Below, piece after piece: positions 1 to 7,963 of a stretch of 64,000 bases of DNA (positions are counted from its first letter, which is position 1; each line of letters opens with the position of its first letter). Under the pieces are notes generated by a model, which was not told the origin of the DNA, did not search any database, and saw only the letters and a program-made list of their open reading frames with translations. The position numbers and the translations under genes are program-made. The stretch comes from Nocardia tengchongensis (lineage in GTDB: Bacteria; Actinomycetota; Actinomycetes; Mycobacteriales; Mycobacteriaceae): NCBI RefSeq assembly GCF_018362975.1, contig NZ_CP074371.1:1178001-1242000 (forward strand), in the 5' to 3' direction.

Positions 1-1
1 G

Positions 2-583
2 CAGTACACCAAGCTCGTGCACCGGCAGCTGGCGGACAACCCCTTCGACCGCGTGATGCTGGACGCCTTCGCGCAGACGGTGCGCGAGCACGGGGCGGGT
101 CCGGTCGCCGATATCGGGTGCGGACCGGGCCGGGTCTCCGCGCATCTGGCGGCGGCCGGGCTGGAGATGTCGGGCGTCGATCTGTCGCCGGAGATGATCC
201 GGATCGCCCGGGAGCAGTACCCCGACCTTCCGTTCGAGGTCGGTCCGATGGAGCGGCTCCGGTACGCCGACGGCGAGCTGGCCGGCCTGGTGGCCTGGTA
301 CTCGATCATTCACACTCCGCCGCAGCGGGTTCCGGCCGTGCTGAACGAATTCGCGCGAGTGCTGCGGCCGGGCGGGCACGCCCTGTTCGGCTTCCAGGCC
401 GCCGACGAATCGACGGGCGTGCAGGAATACGACCACAAGGTCGCCCTCTCCTACCGGTGGGCCCCGGACACTTTCGCGGAAGTCCTGGCCGCGAACGGCT
501 TCCACGCCGCCGCCACGCTGACCCGGGAGGCCCGCCCCGACGAGCGCACCCCGCAGGCCTCGGTGCTCGCCGTGCGGGTCTGA
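2..583 (+). CDS. class I SAM-dependent methyltransferase (5' partial)
   Basis: The gene is cut by the left window edge: the open frame runs back to base 2 (codons Q-Y-T-K-L) before the first GTG at 17, so the true start lies upstream. Motif I of Rossmann-fold methyltransferases is visible as ADIGCGPG (about residues 31-38 from the GTG), followed by the acidic end of strand beta2 (GVDLSPEM) and a later LRPGGHALFGF segment, the usual post-motif III region. These bind S-adenosylmethionine in class I enzymes. The substrate cannot be told from the sequence. The downstream FAD dehydrogenase begins 129 bases later with its own ribosome site, so this is probably a separate unit. Confidence 0.85.
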   Translation, partial: QYTKLVHRQLADNPFDRVMLDAFAQTVREHGAGPVADIGCGPGRVSAHLAAAGLEMSGVDLSPEMIRIAREQYPDLPFEVGPMERLRYADGELAGLVAWYSIIHTPPQRVPAVLNEFARVLRPGGHALFGFQAADESTGVQEYDHKVALSYRWAPDTFAEVLAANGFHAAATLTREARPDERTPQASVLAVRV

Positions 584-711
584 CGGTCCGTCGGACCGGC
601 TCGGTTCTCTGCCCGCTCGAGAACGCCATCCGACCATCGGGACACTTGATGCGCGGGCCATGAGCGGGCGCATACCGTCGCGCAGAGACCACGTCGATCA
701 GGGAGTAAACG

Positions 712-2249
712 GTGACGGACTGGAACGAAGAAGTCGATGTCCTGGTGGCCGGTTCGGGCGGCGGCCTGGCCGGGGCGTACACGGCGGCCCGCGAGGGGCT
801 GACGGTGGCGGTGGTCGAGGCCACCGACAAGTTCGGCGGCACCACCTCGTTCTCGGGTGGCGGCGGCGTGTGGTTCCCGTGCAACCCGGTGCTGCAGCGC
901 GAGGGCGTGGACGACACCGTCGAGGACGCGCTCACCTACTTCAAGGCCGTGGTCGGCGACCGCACGCCGGCGGAGCTGCAGGAGACCTATATCCGCAATG
1001 GCGCGAAGGTCATCGAATACCTCGAGCAGGACGACGCCTTCAAGTTCCAGGTGTTCCCGTGGCCGGACTACTTCGGCAAGGCCCCGAAGGCGCGGCTGGA
1101 CGGCAAGCGCCACATCGTGCCCGCACCGTTGAAGGCGGCGAAGCTGGGTGAGCTGAGCGAGTCGGTGCGCGGGCCGCTGGCCACCGAACGGCACGGCGAC
1201 CCGCAACCCGACTATCTGATCGGCGGGCGCGCCCTGGTCGGCCGCTTCCTGCTGGGTCTGTCGAAGTACCCGAACGTGGCCCTGCACCTGAACACCGCGC
1301 TGGTCGAGCTGGTGGTCGAGGACGGCGCGGTGGTCGGCGCGATCGTGGAGCGCGACGGGCAGCGGATCGCGATCCGGGCCCGCAAGGGCGTGCTGCTGGC
1401 GGCGGGCGGTTTCGAGGGCAACGACGAACTGCGGCAACGCTACGGGGTGCCGGGCGTGGCCCGGGACACCATGGGGCCGTGGGGAAATCAGGGCAAGGCA
1501 CACGAGGCGGGCATCGCCGTCGGCGCGGACACCGATCTGATGGATCAGGCCTGGTGGTCGCCGGGGCTGATCCATCCGGACGGGCGGGCCGCGTTCGCGC
1601 TGTGGTTCACCGGCGGCATCTTCGTCAACCAGGCCGGTGAGCGGTTCGTCAACGAGTCCGCGCCCTACGACCGGCTCGGCCGCGACATCATCGAGCACCT
1701 GAACGACGGCTCGGCCACCCTCCCGTTCTGGATGGTCTACGACGACGCCGAGGGCGTGGTGCCGCCGATCAAGGCCAGCAACGTGCCGATGGTCGAGGCG
1801 GAACGCTTCATCGAGGCGGGCCTGTGGAAGACCGCCGACACCCTCGAGGGGCTGGCCGCCGAGATCGGCGTCCCCGCCGAGGCGCTGACCGCGACGGTGG
1901 CCCGCTTCAACGAATTCGTCACCGAGGGTGTGGATCCCGACTTCGGCCGCGGCGACGAGGCCTACGACCGCGCCTTCTCCAATGGCGAACCGCCGCTGGC
2001 CCCGATCGTGAAGGGCCCCTTCCACGCGGCCGCCTTCGGCATCTCCGATCTGGGCACCAAGGGCGGACTGCGCACCGACACCGCGCGGCCCGGGTGTTGA
2101 ACGAGGCGGGCGAGCCCATCCCGGGCCTGTACGCCGCGGGCAACACGATGGCCGCGGTCAGCGGCACCGTCTACCCCGGTGGCGGCAACCCGATCGGCGC
2201 ATCGGTGCTGTTCAGCTACCTGGCCGCGCTCGACATGAGCACGCGCTGA
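712..2249 (+). CDS. FAD-dependent 3-ketosteroid-delta1-dehydrogenase-like oxidoreductase (frameshifted near 2085)
   Basis: The GTG start lies 6 bases after AGGGAG. The N-terminus has the FAD dinucleotide fold (VLVAGSGGGLAG, residues 10-21) and the GGTTSFSGGG segment typical of the KstD/fumarate-reductase flavoprotein family, which introduce or reduce C=C bonds in steroid or dicarboxylate substrates. The first frame stops at 2100 just after GTKGGLRTDTA, but the expected C-terminal cap (ARVLNEAGEPIPGLYAAGN, then YPGGGNPIG) continues at once in another frame to 2249. A two-base CG duplication, or a one-base loss, around 2083-2087 explains this. Repaired length is about 511 residues, normal for the family. 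Steroid specificity is inferred from overall resemblance. Confidence 0.85.
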
Positions 2250-2285
2250 CGGCTTCTCCCGGCCCGAGTGTGATGCGATAGACGC

Positions 2286-3836
2286 ATGACGCGAGCGGGA
2301 TACGACGTGATCGTGGTCGGCGGCGGCCACAACGGCTTGGTGGCCGCCGCCTACCTGGCCCGGGCGGGACGCTCGGTGCTGGTGCTGGAACGCGCCGACC
2401 ACACCGGCGGCGCGGCGGTCTCCGAGCGGGTGTTCCCGGGCTTCGACGCCCGGCTGTCGCGCTACTCGTATCTGGTGAGCCTGCTACCGCAGCGCATCGT
2501 GCGAGACCTGGATCTGAACTTCGAGACCCGCAAGCGGCGCGTCTCCTCGTACACGCCGATCGGCGATGCGGGTCTGCTGGTGGACAACGGCTCCGAGGTG
2601 GCCACCCGCGCCAGCTTCGCGCAGGTCACCGGTTCGGACCGGGACTACCTGGCCTGGCAGCGCTTCTACGCCATGACCGGACGGCTGGCCGAACGCGTCT
2701 TCCCAACCCTCACCCAGCCGCTGCCCACCCGCGCCGAACTGCAACGCACGGTGGACGATTCGGCCGCCTGGGAGGCGATCTTCGAACGGCCCCTCGGGGA
2801 AACCGTGGACGCGACTTTCACCGACGACACCGTGCGCGGCGTGGTGCTCACCGACGCGCTGATCGGCACCTTCACCCACGCGCACGATCCGTCGCTGCTG
2901 CAGAACCGCTGTTTCCTCTATCACGTGATCGGCGGCGGCACCGGCGACTGGAACGTCCCGGTCGGCGGCATGGGCGCGCTGACCGACGCGCTCGCGGCGG
3001 CGGCCCGCACCGCGGGCGCGGAGATCCGCACCGGCTGCACCGTGGCCGACATCGAAACCGACGGCGACACAGCCGAAGTGCGCTACCTGCACGACGGTCG
3101 TTCGGGCGCGGCGACCGCACGACACGTCCTGGTGAACGCCGCGCCCTATACCCTGGCCGGGCTGCTGGGCGAGTCCGCCGACAAACCCGAAGGCGCGCAG
3201 CTGAAGATCAACATGCTGCTGCGCCGGCTGCCGACACTGCGTGACCCGCAGATGGATCCGCGTACCGCCTTCGCCGGCACCTTCCATGTCTCCGAATCGG
3301 CCGGGCAGCTCGAACGGGCGTACCGCGAGGCCGCGGCGGGCGAGCTGCCCTCGGCCCCACCCTCGGAGATCTACTGCCACACCCTCACCGATCCGACGAT
3401 CCTGGCGCCGGAGCTGATCGAACGCGGCTTCCACACCCTCACCCTGTTCGGCATCCACACTCCCGCACGGCTTTTCGCTGCCGACCCGCGCGGCGCGAAG
3501 GAGCGCCTGGTGGAGTCCACCCTGGCGCAACTGGATTCGGTGCTGGCCGAGCCGATCCGCGACTGCCTGGCCCTCGACGGCGAGGGCAACCCGTGCCTGG
3601 AGGCGCGCACTCCGGTCGAGCTCGAACGCGAGGTCGGCCTGCCCGGCGGCCATATCTTCCACGCGGACTTGAGTTTTCCCTACCGCACGGGCGCCGACGA
3701 CAGCCCAGCCGCCCGCTGGGGTGTCGCCACCGGGCACCGCAATATCCTGCTGTGCGGCGCGGGCGCGGTGCGCGGCGGCGGGGTCAGCGGCATCGGCGGC
3801 CACAATGCCGCCATGGCGGTGCTGGAGCAGGGCTGA
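2286..3836 (+). CDS. NAD(P)/FAD-dependent oxidoreductase, CrtI/PYROXD2-like
   Basis: A 516-residue flavoprotein. Residues 8-19 (VIVVGGGHNGLV) form the N-terminal FAD-binding beta-alpha-beta unit, followed by LERADHTGGAAV, the second conserved segment of phytoene-desaturase-type amine oxidase-fold proteins. The C-terminus carries the closing FAD motif GAGAVRGGGVSGIGGHNAA. Length and motif order fit the carotenoid desaturase/PYROXD2 branch, but there are no carotenoid genes nearby, so a carotenoid role is not supported. It begins 36 bases after the preceding FAD dehydrogenase and may be co-transcribed with it. No clear Shine-Dalgarno is seen before the ATG. Confidence 0.85.
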   Translation: MTRAGYDVIVVGGGHNGLVAAAYLARAGRSVLVLERADHTGGAAVSERVFPGFDARLSRYSYLVSLLPQRIVRDLDLNFETRKRRVSSYTPIGDAGLLVDNGSEVATRASFAQVTGSDRDYLAWQRFYAMTGRLAERVFPTLTQPLPTRAELQRTVDDSAAWEAIFERPLGETVDATFTDDTVRGVVLTDALIGTFTHAHDPSLLQNRCFLYHVIGGGTGDWNVPVGGMGALTDALAAAARTAGAEIRTGCTVADIETDGDTAEVRYLHDGRSGAATARHVLVNAAPYTLAGLLGESADKPEGAQLKINMLLRRLPTLRDPQMDPRTAFAGTFHVSESAGQLERAYREAAAGELPSAPPSEIYCHTLTDPTILAPELIERGFHTLTLFGIHTPARLFAADPRGAKERLVESTLAQLDSVLAEPIRDCLALDGEGNPCLEARTPVELEREVGLPGGHIFHADLSFPYRTGADDSPAARWGVATGHRNILLCGAGAVRGGGVSGIGGHNAAMAVLEQG

Positions 3837-3846
3837 ACGGCGCCGG

Positions 3847-4490
3847 TCAGTGCGGCGGCAGCAGCTGGGTGACCCGCCACAGCCGGCGCGGCAGTTCGCC
3901 CTCCTCGCAGGAATGCCGGTCGCGCAGTTCCCATCCGGTGGCCAGGGTGTCCACCAGGGCCTCGGAGAAGAAGTGCACCGCGAATCCGCCGTGCTCGTAG
4001 ATTCGTCGCCCAGCGCCGTACCCGCGCCGAAGTGCGCGTCGTCGGTGTTGCGGACGGTGTAGACGAAGGCGCCGCCGGGCCTGAGCACCCGGCGGATCTC
4101 GGCGACCAGGTCCCGCAGTTCCTGGGTACTCAGGTTCATGCACAACAGCATGTGCGCGTACACCGCGTCCACACTGCGGTAGGGCAGTGGAATCGGCTGG
4201 CGGACATCGAGTTCCCGGGTGCTGACCCGCCCGCCCATCCCGGCGGCCTCCGCGCCCTCCCGCAGCTGCGCCAGGGCGACGGCGCTGAAATCGGTGGCCG
4301 TCACCCGAAAACCCCGGCGCGCCAAGTAGATCGCGTCCCGGCCGTGCCCCGAGCCCAGTTCGAGCACCTCGACGGCCCGGATCTCCCGGAACAGGTCAGC
4401 CGCGTACACCGCGGCCTCCGACGGCTGCTCGCCGTACATGGCCGGGTGGGTGCGGTAGGTGCGCTGCCAGTGCTCGTGCTGGTCGCTCAT
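3847..4490 (-). CDS. class I SAM-dependent methyltransferase (frameshifted near 4003)
   Basis: Reading from 4490, the protein starts MSDQHEHW and shows methyltransferase motif I (VLELGSGHGRD, about residues 41-51), the ATDFS acidic loop and an RRVLRPGGAFVYTVRN segment. The frame then fails after TALGDE. The homologous continuation IYEHGGFAVHFFSEALVDTL is in the next frame and ends at 3847. One missing base in the GAA/TTC run around 4002-4004 restores a protein of about 214 residues. The gene converges on the CrtI-like gene with only 10 bases between stops. The substrate is unknown; the aromatic-rich end resembles small-molecule methyltransferases of the UbiE/tellurite-resistance kind. Confidence 0.82.
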
Positions 4491-4600
4491 GCTGCGTCCT
4501 TTCGGGCATGACCGGAGCGCTGCGTGGTTACGCTCCGCTGCCGCCTCCGCACGTGACCGCTCATGCCCCCATCATGTCCGACCCGGGACGCCGGGGGCGG

Positions 4601-5521
4601 CTAAGAGGTGCGGCGGCCGTCCGCGCCGTGCTGGCCGCCCATGATGTCGGAACAGCAGCGAATGAAGTACCGCACCACCGGATCGGCCTCGGAGGCGTCG
4701 GGCCACACCACCGCCACCCGGGTCGGGCCGATGCCGTGCACGGGCCGGAACACCACGCCCGGGAAATCGGTGCGGGAGGTGGACGCGGGGGTGAAGCTCA
4801 CGCCGAAGCCGTTGGCGATGGCGCGCAGCCATTCATCGGTGTTGCGGGCGATGGCCCCGATGATGGCGGTGTCCGCGGGCCGCGAGTCCAGTCCCATCCA
4901 ATAGTCGCGCCACCAGCCGGTTTCGGCGGGTGAGGCGACGTAGGGCTCGTCCCACAGTTCCCGGAAGGCGATGTCGTCGCGGTCGGCGAGCGGATGATCC
5001 TCCGGCAGCGCGATCCAGCGCGGTTCGGCGAACAGCTCCCGCAGGTGGTATTCGTCCTGGCCGGGAAAGGGCAAGCGCAGCAAGGCGACATCCACATCGC
5101 CCTCGTCGAGTCCGGCGGTCGGATCGGTCCAGCCGCCCTGGTGCAGATCCACCTGCCAGTCCGGATGCAGCCGGTGGAAGACCCGGATGATCTCCGGGAT
5201 ATGGCTGTCGGCGGCACTGTTCACACAGCCCAGCCGCAGCACCCGGGAGGCGCGGCTGGAGTCGCTCTTGGTGTCACGCAGGATCCGGTCCCAGGACGCC
5301 AGCAGCGCCGGCAGCTGATCGGAGAGCACCTTGCCGGCCGCGGTCAGGGTCCAGCCCGCGCGGGACCGGATGAACAGCTCCACACCCAGCTGCTGTTCGA
5401 GCTGTTTGATCTGGGTCGCCAGCGCGGGCTGCGCGACATGCAGGCGCTGCGCCGCCCGCGGCAGGTTCTCCGCATCCGCGACTGCCAGGAAGTAACGCAG
5501 CAGTCGCGTGTCGATATCCAT
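4601..5521 (-). CDS. LysR-family transcriptional regulator
   Basis: A 306-residue protein with the classical LysR layout. The N-terminal winged helix-turn-helix spans about residues 1-60 (LLRYFLAVADAENL, RAAQRLHVAQPALATQIKQL, ELFIRS), followed by a co-inducer-binding domain to the C-terminus. LysR proteins usually bind upstream of the gene they control and often regulate a divergent neighbour. Here the divergent neighbour across 130 bases is the ThrE-type exporter at 5652, which makes it the likely target by position. No decisive T-N11-A operator was identified. The ligand is unknown. Confidence 0.93.
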   Translation of the reverse strand: MDIDTRLLRYFLAVADAENLPRAAQRLHVAQPALATQIKQLEQQLGVELFIRSRAGWTLTAAGKVLSDQLPALLASWDRILRDTKSDSSRASRVLRLGCVNSAADSHIPEIIRVFHRLHPDWQVDLHQGGWTDPTAGLDEGDVDVALLRLPFPGQDEYHLRELFAEPRWIALPEDHPLADRDDIAFRELWDEPYVASPAETGWWRDYWMGLDSRPADTAIIGAIARNTDEWLRAIANGFGVSFTPASTSRTDFPGVVFRPVHGIGPTRVAVVWPDASEADPVVRYFIRCCSDIMGGQHGADGRRTS

Positions 5522-5651
5522 GCCACCAGGTTAGGAACAGGGCAACCGGTAGGCATACCCGATGGCTTGGAAGGTGGGATTCGGGCGGCATGCTAACGGC
5601 GGTTCCGTGTCGGAGGGGGCGGCGCGTGGGGAGTGACGGTGCACGCGTCCG

Positions 5652-7196
5652 GTGATTCAGGGCTTGGCGCGCGCTAGATTCGAATTGCTACGAAGTTGCC
5701 CGACTCTGGAGGCGAGGACGACGAGCCAACCCCAGCACCATCCACAGCACCGGCGCGCTCGCGGACAGGCCGCGGTGGCGCGCGGCCTGTACGGGGTCAC
5801 CCGGAAGGCCGCCGGATCGGTGGACCGCTGGCTGCGGCGGGTCAGCGCCGATCCGGCCGTCGATCAGGCCCCGCCGCCGGTGGAACCGCCGATCTCGGCC
5901 GACCTGCTGGATCTGCTGCGGCACATGGGCGTCGCACTCATCCGCTCCGGCGAGACCACCACCATGGTGAAGGACATCCTCGACGATCTGGCTCGCCGCT
6001 ACCACGCCACCGAGGTGCACTTCTTCGTGCTTCCCACGGGAGTGTTCGTGCGCGTGCAGGACTCACGCGGCTCGGCGGTGGATCTGCTCGAGGCCGACTC
6101 CGACACCCTGCGCCTGGACCAGATCTCGGCGCTCTACCGGCTCATCGACCGCATCAAGCAGGAGGCGCCGCCGCCCGCCGACGCCACCGCCGAACTCGCG
6201 GAGATCCTCACCTCCCCGCAGCCGACGCCGGTGTGGCGGCTGCTGGTCGGCAATGTGGTGCTGACCGTGGGCCTGGGCCTGATGCTCAACCCCACCTCCA
6301 CCGCGCTGCTCGGCTACATCGTGCTCGGGCTCACGGTGCAGCTGCTGATCATGGGCGCCGACCGCTTCCGGCTGATGTCGACGGCGCTGCCGGTGCTGGC
6401 CGGCGCGGTGGTCACCTTGCTGTCCTTCGGTTTTCCGAACGCGCTGGGCGGCGGCAATCCGTCGCAGCTGCTGGTCCCCTCGGTGTCGAGCTTGCTGCCG
6501 GGGGCCATGCTCACCAACGGCTCCATCGAACTGGCCACCGGTTCCATGATCGCGGGGGCCAGCCGCACCATCTACAGCTTCAACAAGCTGATCCTGCTCG
6601 CCTTCGGGGTGCTGGTCGGGTTGCAGCTGCTGGGCGACCGGGCCACCTCGGTCGCGCCGCACCCCGGGCACGGATTGGGTTGGTGGACACCGGAGGTCGG
6701 CGTGCTGCTGATCGGGCTGGGGCACAGCTGGCGGGCCAGCGCACCACCCAAGTCGCTGCCCTGGCTGTTGGTCGTGCTGTACGCGGCGTTCGCCGGACAG
6801 CAGGTGGGAACCCACCTCGGGGGCGGTCTGCTCGGCTCGTTCCTGGGCGGCATGATCGCGGTGCCGGTCGCCTACCTGGTGCAGCGCGCCCGGAACGCGC
6901 CGCCGACGCAGGCGGTGTTCCTGCCCGCCTTCTGGATGCTGGTGCCCGGGGGCATGGGCTTGAGCGGGGTGTCGGAGCTGGTCACCAAGAACGATTCCAA
7001 CAGCCTGCACATCCTGGTCACCGCGGTGCTCACGGTGCTGGCGATCGCGCTGGGGGTGCTGGTCGGCTCCGGACTGGTGGCCTCCACGCGGCAGCCGCGG
7101 CTGGAGGGCATGGTCGAGGAGTGGCTGGGCCCCGGCGAGAATCAGCGCACCACAGGCAGTTCCGAGCCCGGATCGGCCAGCCAGAGCAGCCAGTGA
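5652..7196 (+). CDS. threonine/serine exporter family protein (ThrE-like)
   Basis: About 514 residues from GTG 5652; the first 40 residues are Arg/Gln-rich and poorly conserved in look, so an in-frame GTG at 5775 is an alternative start. The soluble N-terminal domain has GETTTMVKDILDDLARRYHA and FVLPTGVFVRV, the hallmark of the DUF1212 part of ThrE. It is followed by about ten hydrophobic segments from residue 195 on (for example LLVGNVVLTVGLGLML and FLGGMIAVPVAYLV). ThrE of Corynebacterium exports threonine and serine using the proton gradient. The 3' end overlaps the convergent SGNH hydrolase by 55 bases. Specificity is inferred from family. Confidence 0.88.
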   Translation: MIQGLARARFELLRSCPTLEARTTSQPQHHPQHRRARGQAAVARGLYGVTRKAAGSVDRWLRRVSADPAVDQAPPPVEPPISADLLDLLRHMGVALIRSGETTTMVKDILDDLARRYHATEVHFFVLPTGVFVRVQDSRGSAVDLLEADSDTLRLDQISALYRLIDRIKQEAPPPADATAELAEILTSPQPTPVWRLLVGNVVLTVGLGLMLNPTSTALLGYIVLGLTVQLLIMGADRFRLMSTALPVLAGAVVTLLSFGFPNALGGGNPSQLLVPSVSSLLPGAMLTNGSIELATGSMIAGASRTIYSFNKLILLAFGVLVGLQLLGDRATSVAPHPGHGLGWWTPEVGVLLIGLGHSWRASAPPKSLPWLLVVLYAAFAGQQVGTHLGGGLLGSFLGGMIAVPVAYLVQRARNAPPTQAVFLPAFWMLVPGGMGLSGVSELVTKNDSNSLHILVTAVLTVLAIALGVLVGSGLVASTRQPRLEGMVEEWLGPGENQRTTGSSEPGSASQSSQ

Positions 7197-7768
7197 GGCG
7201 CGAGCAGGGCGGCGAATTCGTCGTAGCCGACCGCGCCGGGGTGGAAGCCGTCGCCGGCGGCGATGTCGCGCATCCAGATCTGGTTCTCACGTAAGGGCTG
7301 GTGGGCGCGCAGGTAGGGCGCGTCGGCCTGCTCGCACACGTCGGCGTAGCGGGTGTCGAGGGCTTCGAGGCGGCCATTGTGCGCGTCGTCGACGTTCGGC
7401 GGCGGCGCGACCACCATTGCCTGCCAACCCCTTTCCCGCACCCGGCGCAGAATCTCCGCCATATTGGCGACCGACTCGTCGGAATCGACTCGGGGACGGC
7501 CGTTCTCGAACTGGGTGTCGTTGACGCCCGTGGAGATCACCACCCGGCAGTCCGCGCCCGCGGGTAGGCGACGCTCGCACTCCGCTTCCCAGCGCGCCCG
7601 TAGCTCTGTGCTGTTCTCCCGGCGGATCCCCAGGTTGTAGTAGGTCAGCGGCTGCCCGGCGGCGGTGGCGCGGGCCGCGAGCCGCCCCGCCCACCCCAGG
7701 CATTTCGGATCGCCGACGCCCGCGACGAAGGACTCCCCGATGAAACAGACACGCAGATCGAGCACCAC
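7142..7768 (-). CDS. SGNH/GDSL-family hydrolase
   Basis: The consensus catalytic blocks are present: block I is FIGESFVAG (GESF in place of GDSL, nucleophile Ser), block III is GVNDTQ, and block V is DGFHPGAVGY, providing the Asp-His pair of the esterase/lipase triad. The open frame extends upstream to 7891, but the protein homology starts at LDLRVCFIG, so a GTG at 7768 or 7765 behind GAGGA is chosen. The product is about 208 residues, typical for cytoplasmic SGNH acylhydrolases; no signal peptide is seen. It overlaps the convergent exporter gene by 55 bases. Confidence 0.85.
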   Translation of the reverse strand: MVLDLRVCFIGESFVAGVGDPKCLGWAGRLAARATAAGQPLTYYNLGIRRENSTELRARWEAECERRLPAGADCRVVISTGVNDTQFENGRPRVDSDESVANMAEILRRVRERGWQAMVVAPPPNVDDAHNGRLEALDTRYADVCEQADAPYLRAHQPLRENQIWMRDIAAGDGFHPGAVGYDEFAALLAPHWLLWLADPGSELPVVR

Positions 7769-7963
7769 GGCCCGATCCTCGCACGAGCCTCCGACAGCAC
7801 GCCCGACGCAATGAATAAGCCGGAAGAACCGATATTCGCACCGGGCGCGGCGGGGCTTCGGGCCGGGCTTGTCGGGCACTCCCAGCCTCACGGGTTACGG
7901 TTAGCGGCGTCAGCCGACCATGGGACCGCAGCCGTTCCCACGATCCGAAAGCGCGAATAGGAC

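Noticed and set aside
451..2025. 524-residue minus-strand open frame
   Set aside because: Shadow of the FAD dehydrogenase, repetitive composition without domains.
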